Source: Bigelowiella natans CCMP2755 (taxonomy: Eukaryota; Cercozoa; Chlorarachniophyceae). From it: DNA of 50,904 nucleotides. The stretch lies in NCBI GenBank assembly GCA_000320545.1, contig ADNK01002344.1:1-50904 (forward strand), in the 5' to 3' direction. Made by a program: the position numbers and the translations under genes. Positions 1-11,400 of the stretch are shown one piece after another; position 1 is the first letter of the stretch; every line of letters begins with the position of its first letter. Under the pieces are notes generated by a model. It worked only from the letters and a program-made list of their open reading frames with translations. It was not told where the DNA came from and ran no database searches.

Positions 1-723
1 CGTCGCTCGCGCGAGCCCCCTCGGTTTGAGGTGGGGCACAGGCTATCTTCACCCCCACATGCCTAAACCGGCTTCGAGTATTTCCCCCCCCACCGCTCTC
101 ATACGCATCACACGAAAAGATCTTACATACTCTTCCCGCCGCCACTTGGGAGATGTGTCCCCCCCCCCCCCCCCCCCCTTTTGTTTTTCACGCACCCACC
201 CATACCCATACACATACACATACACATCCACAGGTGCATATACACACATGCATACATGCATAAAGAGAGAGAGCGAGAGAGAGGGGGGGGGGGGAGGGGG
301 GACACTTATCCCAAAAGTTGCAGCGAAAAGTATAGCTGAGATCCTCCCGTATGATGCATTCGAGCGATGTCGCTGGACAATTATTCGAATCGGCCATTGG
401 CAATGTTGGCGTTGTTTTGACATTCCCTCCTACGAATATTAGGGGCATTGCGCGCCTGTCTGCGGAGATGAATATAGATGTCGAGGTGCTGTTGATTTCT
501 TCACGAGAGGCGCACAAAATAGAGGGAAGGGGGGGGCAAGAGAGAGAGGGGCGAATCAGAAGCACACGCGTCCCTACACTGGAAGAAGCATTGTCCAAAA
601 TACATAGATTGAGTAGAGAACAGCTTGGTATGGAATATCTTTGATCGGGGTAGGTATTTATGAAGACTAAATTTTATATCATTCCCTCCCCCCCCCCCCC
701 CTCCTCCTCCTCCTCTTCTATAG
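1..723 (+). other. Low-complexity upstream part of the cyclase-like gene; possible coding 351-627
   Basis: This stretch holds homopolymer and simple tracts: poly-C at about 157-178, a CATACA run near 205-255, GAGA then poly-G at 267-300, and poly-C near 688-703. An open frame at about 351-627 contains ARLSAEMN and EEALSKIHRLSREQL, the latter resembling the helix before the RIG strand of cyclases. It ends at a possible donor (GTATGG at 628), but its phase does not join the exon at 724. I therefore do not assign it firmly. Introns probably fill the rest. Confidence 0.25.
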
Positions 724-1012
724 ATCGGCGTTGCAATGCACAGTGGACAGGTAGCCTCTGCGCTGCTAGGGATGTCTCTGCAACCCCAGTATACGCTCTT
801 TGGCCCTGCTTTCCAGGATCTACGCGCCGTGTACATGCACGCCGCTGTCCCCGGCTGTATCGTCGCCACCGGTGCTGCTGTTCGAGCTGCGATTGAGGAG
901 GGAGAGGAGGATGAAGATGATGCGCGCCGAGCAGGCGCACCAAGCGGAGGGAGCAGGAGCGCGAGGAAAAGCAACAGAAGCGATAGCACACATCGTCATC
1001 GTCATCATTCTC

Positions 1013-1049
<37 letters not shown>

Positions 1050-1896
1050 TAGTAGGAGTCGCGGTCGCACAGGAAACAACGATGCTCCCCGGCGGGTGAC
1101 GGGCAACGTCAAGAACCTCCTTTTCCTCCTCTCCTCAGCCGGACAACAGGGATGGTGCAGCCATAAAACAGTAGCTCTAGGCAGTGGGGAACGACGGAGA
1201 AGGGGGGGGAGGGCGATAGCGACCGTCGCACTGGCGTGCACGCGGACGGCGAAACGGCGTCAGCAGCTGCAGCTGCAAGAAGGACATGACGGACAAAATG
1301 AGGACGACGGAGAAGAGGCGGAGGAGAAGGTAGAGAGGTCGTTTCAGATAAGGAAGGGGAACCATGTGTGGGGGGGACGGGATACGAAGAGGAGGGGCTA
1401 CACTGCTGCCACCTCTCCTCCTACAACTTCTCCAAGAAACCCGTTAGGCCTTGGCCATGGCGGGGGGGGCAGCAGTACTAACCGCAACCATACACCCCTT
1501 CACCGCCCGAATAATCACACCAGCTACATCAGCAGCAGCAGCAGCATGGGGGGAGGGCTCCATTGCAGGACACCACCACCACCAGCAGCGTCAGGGGCTG
1601 AGGAGATTGATGAGCTGTTAGAACGGGAGCTCCGCATGATGCACAAAGACGCCGCGAGCCTTGCGACCCGCGTCACAAGGGACGCGATGAATAGGGTTGC
1701 CCGGAATATACAGCGACACCGTCGAATTCGCTCAAATCCCCACCTCACACTCGGGGCGCAACAGCAGTACCTACAGAAGGCGCAGTGGCGGAGGCAGCGA
1801 CGAAAAAGTCCACCGATGACTGTGACGCCTAGGTCTGTGTCCTCTACTCCAAGGTACACTCCGGCGAAAGCGAACGACGGCCGCCCACATTCCTGA
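724..1896 (+). CDS. Class III nucleotide cyclase-like protein, 3' terminal exon (partial gene)
   Basis: This is the last exon of a gene that enters from the left edge. It follows a pyrimidine-rich acceptor ending in TATAG at 719-723. The first residues, IGVAMHSGQV then LLG then PQYTLFGPAF, match the C-terminal half of class III adenylyl/guanylyl cyclase domains (family pattern: RIGVHTG-V--G-VG, then Y-LFGDTVN-ASR). These enzymes make cAMP or cGMP. The position of the family's transition-state Asn seems to hold Gln, with an Arg nearby, so activity is uncertain. The domain runs to about residue 60. The rest, about 330 residues, is a low-complexity basic tail with Ser, Arg, Gly and Pro runs and a short helical patch near 1600-1700. 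The stop is TGA at 1894-1896. The metal-binding half of the domain was not found upstream in a compatible frame, so the gene model is incomplete. The cyclase assignment is a motif match, moderately sure. Confidence 0.6.
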
Positions 1897-3119
1897 GTCT
1901 ACGTGGTGCCAAGAAGGCGAGATTTTGCTCCGATTCTTTCCTTCATCGGGATGGTTAGGTGGTTCACGGATACGAAAGGATCTAGAGGAGGGTGTCGATC
2001 GCACAATGACACCGAAGAAAAAATTTTCTTTTGTTAAAGCGCTCAGCGTCCTAGCAGCTAGCTAGCTAGCTATGAGTGGCAATCTAGCAATGGCCACTTT
2101 ATTTATCTGTCTTGATGTCTAGGTGTGCAGTTCTAGAATTATGCAGCCCTGCTAGCCTGTCTAGCTATATCTAAGGTGGCTAAATCATTAAAACATCATT
2201 TTAAAGCGAGCTGTACGTATCACGTAAGTCTAGAAGTGGCCGCATGCTAGCTTAGCTAGTTAGAGCAGACACATATATTGCTAGATACTAGAGATAGATC
2301 TAGAGATGCTAGCATGTCTGTCGCAGAAAGTAACAAGCATAATTTCAGCCCTGTACTAGTGTAGCCGCCGCATTGCTAGATTGCGTATATAGCTAAACAG
2401 CTACATCATCTAGATCATGTAAATTTACAAAAATAATTTATTATGCTGTACTAGCTAGCTAGTGCATAGCATTCGATCATTCTAGCATTGCATCCGTCTC
2501 ACATGTATTTGCATCATGCTAGAGCATGCATCGAGACATTCATGTATAGCCACTCTCTAGCTAGCTACCACTGCATGACAAACTCGTCGCGCATTAAAAC
2601 ATGTCAGTAGTCGCTATCTTTGCAAATAAACATATCCCTACTAGATCTCGACATACTGGCTAGCTAGGCCATTTTCTTTCACGTTCTGCGCATCACGCTC
2701 TCTGTCGTGAGGCTCTACATGTTAAAATGTCGCACATGCGCTATGATTGTTATGATTATATTTATTGTCTAATTGTTTGCATGGTTGATTCTACCTTAAA
2801 TTTTAGTGCATGCAATAATTGTAAAGTGTATTTGCACGATTTATTCCGCAGCCCCTCCGTCTAGATACAGAGGCACCGCACGAATAAAGTAGTCTGTACA
2901 AACCTCTGTGCTAAAAAGCCGGCTTCGATTCGCCGGTTCGAAGAAAAAAAGGTCCCTTGCTTGATTGTGCATCTACTTCGTTGATATTCTCATAGCTAAA
3001 AACAATGATGTTTTCCCGAAGGAATCATCGTTCGATCATCAGTCAGTCAGTCAGTCAGTCAGTCAGTCATCATCGCGTTGGCTGGCATCGTCCTCGCCGT
3101 CGATCTGCCGTGACTGTTA
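1897..3119. other. Convergent 3' intergenic region, CTAG-rich
   Basis: No credible gene is seen here. The region lies between the stop of the cyclase-like gene (+) and the stop of the giant HECT gene (-). From about 2041 to 2700 it is packed with CTAG, often as CTAGCTAGC runs: roughly 25-30 copies by hand count in about 660 bases, where 2-3 would be expected by chance. A small GC hairpin (arms 2919-2923 and 2932-2936) and an AGTC tandem array (3041-3068) lie nearer the HECT end. AATAAA occurs near 2884. Confidence 0.7.
3041..3068. repeat. (AGTC)7 tandem repeat
   Basis: Seven perfect AGTC units lie about 50 bases past the stop codon of the giant HECT gene, in its presumed 3' UTR or flank. This is a simple repeat and no function is evident. 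Confidence 0.9.
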
Positions 3120-3465
3120 TTAGAAGGCTTCATTCCAGTAGCTTTCCCCGGTTTCCTCCTCTGTGTCGGGAATGATACTGGGAGCCTGAAAGGGATATGG
3201 CGGTAAATAACATGTCAGTCAAGGTGGAGGTTTAGTCTAATGTAATAATATCTTTATATATTATGACTTAAATGGGCTGTACAGACCGTCGACATAGTAT
3301 GCGAGTCATCGTCAATGGTCCCGCAGCTCTCCATGGCCCAGATCACTCGCCTAGTCATCGCTTGGACACTCGAATACCTAAGGTTGGAAAGAGGAGGATG
3401 GTGCCGATCCGTAAGTGATTTAACTTCTCGATCTCCCCCCCGCCACACAAATGGCGTAGTTGTAG

Positions 3466-3501
<36 letters not shown>

Positions 3502-5460
3502 CTGCAAGTGACGATAACACACCAACCTGGGCAGGTCTATCTGGAAGAAGCAAGTATGGGCGAGCGGGAAGAAAGAATCTGCTCATGCACATCATTAAGG
3601 GCGGTGTCAAATTACTACACGCCGGAAAAGAGACTATAGCTTGTGGGCGATGGTCCGCGGCTAAAAACGCGATGTTGCTCCAATTGCCCTCCCCTTCCTC
3701 CTCGATATAGAAGAGACGCTGGCCAGTGTGCTGTGAGTAGTGGGTAGTGAGTGGTAGCTACCTGGGTCGTCCGAGCTCTCGCTGGCATTATGCGAGGTGA
3801 TTTTGAATTTTTGTTCGTAGTCTTTCTCGGAATGTGGTAGCCGCGAGCTGCAATTATGTTATATATTATTAGCGAAGGGAGGCAAGAGAGGCTAAAGTCG
3901 AATGCCTCAAAATCAATCGCGCGCAAAACTATATGCCGGCGGCGGCGTTTTTCGCATACCGTCCCCATGTGAAGGAGATGAATTTGGCCCGCTGGTTGTC
4001 ATCGAAGACGTTCTCGAACATCTCCCAGAAGAAGCGTACGTGCTCATCCTGGAGCCCATTCAACATGCAGGAAACGAAGAGGGGGGGGGGGGGGGAAGAG
4101 GACGATATTATAATCGGGGCAATGCGTCCTACATGCATGCCGACATGTGCACGATGCATGAGTTGTATGTGTGTAAGTATAGAATCCTACATCTGGTGAG
4201 CATCCCGAGTAGGATGTCATTCGTTTAAGACTCGGTATGCGGGATTTCGTGACGCCTGAGAGCACACCACCAAAAAACACATCCAAGTAGTCAGTCTATC
4301 ATCGCATGGGGAAGAGTGATGATAATGATGATGATGATGATGATGATGATAGCGAGTACATAAGATGCAAGGGAAGAGGAGAAGGGGGGGCGGGGGAGCG
4401 AGAGGAACCTTGGCCACAGACGAGCATCTCAAGTTCTCTCCACGTAAAAAGCGAGAGAGTGGACAGAGCCACCACTTGCCCTACATTATTATTATAAGAT
4501 CAGTTAATATCAATAAATTGTGACACGACGACGATGATGATGATGATGATGATGATGATGGTGATGGTGGTGGTGGTGGTGGTGCTGGGAGTCAATTGAA
4601 GCGAAGCGGGCGCTGGCAGCAGCAGCAGTAGTTGCTTAATAAGAACTAAAATTCGTCGCTGCTGCTGCCACCGCACGACCCTCCCTCACTTCCCCAACGT
4701 CGTCGTCTGAGACAGATAAAACATGGTGAGTATTCATCATACCTAAGCCTCTTCTCATTGCTTTGGTGTGGAACTCGAATTCGTACAGCCGAGCGTTCCT
4801 GAGTGCTTCGATGTACCTCTTGCTGTTGGCCTTGGTGACGGGGCACCTGGCCCCATCCTCGATGAGGGGAACCACCTTGCCGTCGCACTGGCAGTAGCTG
4901 AACTTTATTCGAGCGAACTGTGAGTTGAAGTCGTTCTCGGACACCCCCTGCTGATGGAGCAGGGCCTGGATGGGCTCGATGGAGGTGAGGGCGGTTTGGT
5001 CGATCGCCTTGATGTCGTTCTCGGTCACCACGTCGCCCACCAGAGGTTTCCACACCACGCTGGGGAAGTTGAGCGGCAGCAGGAACTTGGTTCGGATCGC
5101 AAGGCCGAAGAAGCGTCCGAGGAACTCGTACAGGGCCTTGTGCAGGAGCGACTTCGACGAGGTGCGCGGGACGAACGAGTCCCTGTTTCTGCCGGCATCC
5201 ATGCGACCGTTGGGCGTCTTGATGAACAGTGGGAGCGCTGGAGATTCGAGTTCCCGGCACATCGTCTCGATGGCGTCTCTGTATGGGCCACCGGCATCGA
5301 TTGCGTTCATCCCGATGTAGTTCGCTTTGAACGCTCTGTGATTCTCACCGATCTTGAATACCCTCTCAATGCTGCGGTGCTTCAGCTGCTGGTAGAGCTG
5401 CCCGAAGATGGTACGGCGAGCCTTGTGGTCCGTCTGCCTCTTCAGGGTGACGTTGCTGGC
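3120..5460 (-). other. HECT catalytic domain (exons 13-20)
   Basis: The N-lobe starts near RRTIFGQLYQQL (about 5400) and includes RAFKANYIGMNAIDAGGPYRDA and FLGRFFGLAIRTKF. The long ORF stops soon after AMRRGLG, but splicing restores the family pattern through seven small exons: SLFTWRELEMLVCG (4480-4409), LKRMTSYSGCSPD (4255-4191), VRFFWEMFENVF and FISFTWGR (4048-3960), SRLPHSEKDYEQKFKI (3847-3762), AHTCFFQIDLPR (3578-3527), YSSVQAM (3377-3287), and an acidic end with ESYWNEAF (3185-3120). The catalytic Cys is the TGC codon at complement 3552-3550, about residue 8022. All hallmark HECT residues that I can check are present, so the ligase is probably active. Confidence 0.9.
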
Positions 5461-8400
5461 GGCAATGACGTCCAGGTCGACGCTGTCGCCAACGTACTTC
5501 GAGCCGGACGCGAGCATGTACACTGTCTTGCCGAGAGTCTCAGCGAGCATGATTTGCTTGGGATAGGTGAAGATCAACGCCCTGACCTTCCTTATCGCGT
5601 CGGCGAGCGAGGAGAACCCCGACGGCAGGCTCAGATCCGTGAACATCAACGATTTGAGCACCATCTTAGAAAGCTCCTGGAGCACGTTTATCTGTAACTC
5701 AATGTGCTCGTCGCCATGGTGGTTAGAGGAGAGCTTGTCCCCAAGGAGATGCAGCTCGGGCACCCCAGGCGTGTTTTCGATCGGCGACATGTTCTTCTCG
5801 AGCGACCAGCGGTTGACGGCCTCCACGATGCTCTGCACGTGCTGTGGGCCACACATCGAGTCGAGGATGTGGAAGGCCTCCACGGAAATCTTCTTTATCT
5901 TGATATCGCTCCGCCGGACGAAGTCGTACTGGTGCTTCGGCAGGCCAGAGGGGGGGAACTCCATGTCGATAGGGATCACGATGAGCGGCAGCTCGATGGG
6001 CTCCAGACCGTTCACGAAGGAGCGCGTCAATTTGTTCTTCCGAATATCGAGCTTGTCCTGATGCGCTGAGGGGTAGCGGATCTGCCACCTCGTGCCGTCA
6101 TCGAAGTCGACGCTGGCAACGCCCCCCGTCCAGCTGCGCACCTTTCCAGCGTACCACGCCCACTTGTCGGGCGTGTTGTGGTCACCAAAGGGCGCCACCA
6201 CACGGATGCCGACGCGCGGAGTGATGGCTGCAGGAGGCTCCAGAAGGTACTTTCCAGATATCGGCGGATATGTGAACTTCTTCAGCTCTCTGCTCGACCG
6301 CGGGGAGCGGACAAACAGCTCCCATCGTCCAGCCTCGATGTCCACGCACTTGCACTGAACGCACTCGCTCTCCACGTAGCACGTGTTCTTTCTGTAACCG
6401 GTGGCTTTGACGAACACGCGGTCTCCAATCTGTACCGGGGGAACCAGCTCCAGGTTTGTCGGCATCTCTTTCTTCGGAACGCACAAATGCGTTTTGGCCC
6501 TCACCACCACCTGCGAGAGCGAGAGGGAGCCGAAGTCCTTACGTTGTATCCTGAGGTACCTGATCGTGCACCGCTGGCTGTCCCGTACCTTCTCATACAA
6601 TTTTTCGGCGGCTTCGTCCTTGATCTTGTACTTCTCCACAAACTCAGCGAATTGGGCGTCGGACATCTTGAGCACCTCGTCCATCGAGGACCCAGTGATG
6701 AGGAGAAGCCTCTTCAGCTCGTTGCTCCATGCGCATTTTCTGTCGTCATCATTATCATCATCACCATCATCATTGCGGCTTCCGGTTGTTCTGCCCAGCG
6801 CGTACTTGCTCTTCTCCTTGGACAGCTCTAAGGAGACATTGAGTATGTACGGGTCGGTCGGTTCCTGCCTGTCTTTTCGTTCTGCCATATCGACACAGAA
6901 CACAGACTGCTCGATAAGCTCCTCCATCGAAGGCTCCTTTGCATCGTCAACGGCCTGCAGGAAACCGAACACATAGCAGCTCTGGATGGAGAGGTTGGCC
7001 CCGGATGAGGAGGACGACGATGACGATGATGATGTTCTCGATGACGAGACAAAAGGGGTGTAGATCCTGACGCTCTCAACATCGATGGCTCGGCCGAGAT
7101 CCAACTCCCAGAACGCGTTCTCCTCCTCTTTGGTGCACGAAGCATAGAAAGGGTTGGCGTTAATATATCCGTCAACCGCCCTCCGTGCTGCAAAGAGCGG
7201 GCTGGCAGTGACGGATGCTCGTGTTGCGGCTGACAACGGGGAAGAAGAGCCCCGCTTTTGCTTGGCATCTTTTTGATCTTGGCGCCTATTCTTCTTCGAG
7301 TCTGCGGAGGGAGGCATGCTCTGCGACCCTCGGCTGTTGCCGTCGTCACGATACAGATGCATCCCCGCAGGCATTGGTCGTCGAGAGCTTTGGCGTGCGA
7401 CACGCCCATAGGACGCGTTGCTATCTGCGGTGATCTCACGTGATACGAAATTCTTGAGAACCCTCTTGGCGAAGAGACTAGGCTTGAGGGAGGAGCGCTG
7501 TTGCTTCAGACTTCCAGCACGAGACCTCGCACTTACCCCGCCCCCGAGTGAGTCACTGCTAACAACAGCAGCTGCACCGCCTATGCTGTCACTGCCGTCC
7601 ACGTTGACAGTGTCCAGAGTGTTTGCGAGGTTCAGGAGATCGGAGAACCACATGATGTTCCGGCCGCTGCTCCCGCCGACAGCAGCTGTGTCCGCGCCAC
7701 GGTAGAATGCGGGGAACGCCACGCGATCGTCATCCTCAGTGTCCTCTTCATCCTCCTCTTCCTCACCGCTGGTGTTGTCTCCAGATTCGAGGGCAGCAGC
7801 CTTGGCATCGGAGGAGTTAGTTCCGGGGGTAGTTGTCATCGTCCGCACCTTGAATCGCCGCCGCAGCCGCCCGAGCTTCTTCCTTCGATTCTGGCTGCGA
7901 TACAGCTCTAGGTTGAGCTGCAACAGGCTCTTAAAGAACGTGGAGAAATTGGGCTTTATCCTAGCGTGCAGCTGTATCATGTACTGAAACAGGAGTCTCT
8001 GGTACCTCTGCGTGATCATCGCGGGTTGCATGCGCCGCAGCGCAGGGTGCGAGTTGGCCGATATGATGTTGCAGGCGACCTGCAGGAGAGGTAGGTGATA
8101 CTTCGTAGGCCCTTTCACGATGCACGAGAGGATCAAGTTCATCACGGGCTTGCAGAAGACGTACGGGCGAAGGCTGAGGACTGGACTCTGAGGCTCCTTG
8201 TCCACTGCGTGTTGGAAGATGCCCAGGAAGATGTCCAGCAGCCAGAATACGATTCCGGGGCTAGGGGATGAGCCGGCTAGGATTGGTGATTCCCCCTTCT
8301 CTTTCGTGTCACCCGAGGCGGCCGCCGTCGTCGTCGCGGAAGTGCCATACTCGACCATAAGAAGCAGCTGGAAGACGAGCTCCCGCACCAGCATTGCGAC

Positions 8401-11400
8401 AAACGGCGCATGGCGCGCAAGGTAGGACAGCGAGTGCTGCTGCGAAGCCTGTGAACTGCTGCTACTGCTGCTGCTGCTGCTGCTGCTGCCTCCACCACCA
8501 CCACCACGATTGCTGGACTTGTCAGGAGATTGGATTTGCCCCGTGAACAAGGAGTCAAATTTCCCTGCGGCTTCTTCCTTGATCCTGGACACGACCCATG
8601 GCTTTAACCTGTCGATGGCCCCGTGCAAGCTCGACATCTCAAGAACCCTCAAGAGCTTCACTATCCACTCGCAGCCATAGCTACTGCCTGATGACGACGA
8701 GGAGTTGTTGTTGAGGAGAAAGTCGTACTGGGAGGTGTTCGAGCTGTACAGTAAGATTGAGATGACGCTCTCGCGTGCATACATCACACCAAGCGCGCGC
8801 TCAACGAGCGGGCGCATCCGGACGAGCTTCGCCCGTGCCAAACGAAATGCCTCAGATTTGGAGAACTTGTGCGACGGCACGGTGAGGAAGGACGTCACCT
8901 CATCTGGCGCTGGGGTGCAAGTTAGCGGCCCGTATACCTGCGAGTCCACGGTCAAAAGCTCTTGAAGGGCAGACCCTCCTGCCCCCTTTCCGTGTGATGA
9001 ACGTGATTGGATCTTGACGAGATTTTCGAGCTCCTCTGGGGTGATCAGCTCTTCCTCGCCCTGGTCTTCCTGATGGTGGTGATGGTGGTCATCGGTCACT
9101 TCGTCCTCGTCGCTGTTCCAACCCGACGACTTGTCTAACAGCTGTTCCTCCATCTCTGCCAACCGACTATACGCGCTTGGCCCAAGCCCAGCCGCCATGG
9201 GGGAGGGGCTAGTGCCGAGTGTAGACACACGGTAGGCAGGTGAATGAAAGAGGGGCGGCGAAATATCTCCCGGCTGCTGTCCCGAATGACGGCGAGGGCT
9301 ATCTGAGCAAACCTCCGACCTGATCTTAGACTTGACTTCGTTACTGTTATTCGTGGCTGGAGAGGATTCAAATTCTTGCCAGAATCTACGGGATACCCTT
9401 CGAGCATTGGCAGCCTTTACCTCGTTCCCTTGTCCAGAACGGTTCTTGGCGAGCTTGATCGGCGATCCGTACAGTCCAGTGGCGTAGTGAGACTTGATGT
9501 GAGTGCTTGCCAACTGATCAAGCTCTGAAAGAATCGGGAGACTGGAGGAAAGGCTGGGGAGGCGACCTGCTATCGGACGTCTCAGCTCACGTGAAGCGCC
9601 GCCGCCACTGCTGCTGATGAACGTCGGGAGCTTCGAAAATATGAGCAGTAGCATCCTGTCCCAGGTTTGGCCGAGCGGCATCTCCACGTCAATCTCGCTG
9701 AGTGCTTGTTTCCCCGCCATCACGCACAGGCTCTCCGGAAAGCCAAGCCAGGTGAGGTGCTTCGCCCGCTTCACCACTTGCCGGACTCTCTCCTCAACCT
9801 TGAGCTGGTGCCAGTTCAACAGGAGATCGTTCGCAGCCGCCCGGATTTTGAACCTGTTGCGAATCAGGACCTTGAGCGCGATGAGCCGCGAGCACCCATT
9901 TCCAATGCCGATCAGGCTTGACATGTATCGATCCACAGGGAAGTAGTTGAGCATGAGCTGCTTGGAGGGATCATCCTCGTGATCTGAATCATTGATGAGA
10001 AGCGAAGCCCGCACGTAGACACCGTGTTCTGGTTCTGCCACCGCATGCGGGGCGCTCAGTAACTTGAAGCCACCGGTAGCTTGGGCCACTGGATCGACGA
10101 CACCAGAATCCCTCGGAGCCGTAATGTAGAATTCGCGCCCAAGCTGGAGCGAGATCATCTGGGTCTTAAGAAGCCTGTGCGCTGGCAGCGTCCAAGAATC
10201 CTTGTTAATACTGACGGTTATACCTGCCTCCTGGCTCACTCGAACACCGAACCTGAACCACCGTTTCTGAGGGAAGAGCAGGGGTGATTGGTGGCCTAAG
10301 ATCTTCATTCTGCCGCTAGGAAGCAGCTCCACAATGCCGTACTCTCCTGAATCGGAATATCTTAGGACCCGAACCTCATGCTTGCTATCTGTGAGGTCCT
10401 TTAGGTGCGTGCATGATGCAAGCTCGGCAAGTGGAACCGATAGGATCGCCTCGTCTAGGCTGCTCGACTTCCTCCCGTGGCTCCCCTCTTCCTCAAACCG
10501 CTTTTGCTTTTGCTCCGCGTGTGCGGTGGACACCACCTTGAACAGATTTAGCGTCTTCATCTCTCCCGAGAAGCACCTCGAGTTGAGGTCGGTGCCGATG
10601 AAGCCGTTTCGGCGGGGGATCCGGAGCGTGAAGTCCTTCTTGAATCGCATTCCCGCCTTGTCCAGGAGCTGCTCGGTTATGGTGGGGGGGGATTCCTTGC
10701 ACACATGCACCTTGACATCTACCACCTTGTTCGACCGCGAGAGCTTTGATCCTCGCCATTCGAAGGGGTAGCCGAAGGGACGGTCCTCCATTCCTTCTGA
10801 GAACGCTAGAAGGGCCCGCTGTGTGGAGGTTTCCCGGCAGTAGACCCCGCCCCCATCTACACCCCCGGTCGTGGCCTGAACGGACGACGACTTCTTATTC
10901 TTCTGTTGTTGCTGCTGCAGCGGCACAAAAGAACTCTGTTGTTGCTGCTGCAGAGGCTGCAGTGGTGGCGAGGGCTGCTGCATCGTGAACTCCAACAGGA
11001 GGTTGGACAGTGGGTCGGGGCACCGGATCGGCTTCTTGAACTCAAACCGCACCCACTGGTCGCTCTTCGTGGGCATCTTCTTCTCGTTGTTGGGGAGCAG
11101 GATGTCCTTCTCGGACACCGACATGTCAAAGTCCCCGTCCGTATACTTGACCTGATACGTTCCGTCGCGGTTTATCCCTGTGATCACGGCCGAGTAGGTG
11201 CGGCCGCCGTGCCACTTCGCCTTCACTTTTTCCTCCTTCTGGAAGAGGTTCCCGGAGAAGAGGCCGATGGGAAGATTTTCGGGCCCGTAGACTACGTTCG
11301 TCTCAACGTATCTTTTGTCGCTGTTCGCAAACTCAGATTTCTCCGTCCAAGCGTAAGCGATCCGAACGTTGTGCAAGTCTCTCTTGGGAGCGTTGTATGC

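Noticed and set aside
26-442. 138-codon + strand frame at the left edge
   Set aside because: It is made largely of poly-C, CATACA and GAGA/poly-G tracts and has no motif.
2915-2945. tRNA-like GGTTCGAA word with a GC stem
   Set aside because: Only a 5-bp hairpin is present. There is no acceptor stem, D arm or anticodon arm around it.
3041-3068. CRISPR or attachment site at the AGTC array
   Set aside because: The units are 4-bp tandem repeats with no spacers, in a eukaryotic nuclear context.
3254-3610. 118-codon minus-strand frame as an independent gene
   Set aside because: Only its end (3377-3287) is real coding sequence, the YSSVQAM exon of HECT. The rest is intron with a GTA repeat, and the Cys exon inside it uses another frame.
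4646-5260. 204-codon minus-strand frame overlapping the HECT N-lobe
   Set aside because: It is an alternative frame of the same DNA. The other frame has the AIDAGGPYRDA and FFGLAIRTKF HECT motifs.
4954-6831. Several + strand open frames of 100-250 codons
   Set aside because: All are antisense to the HECT and module E coding sequence and match no family.
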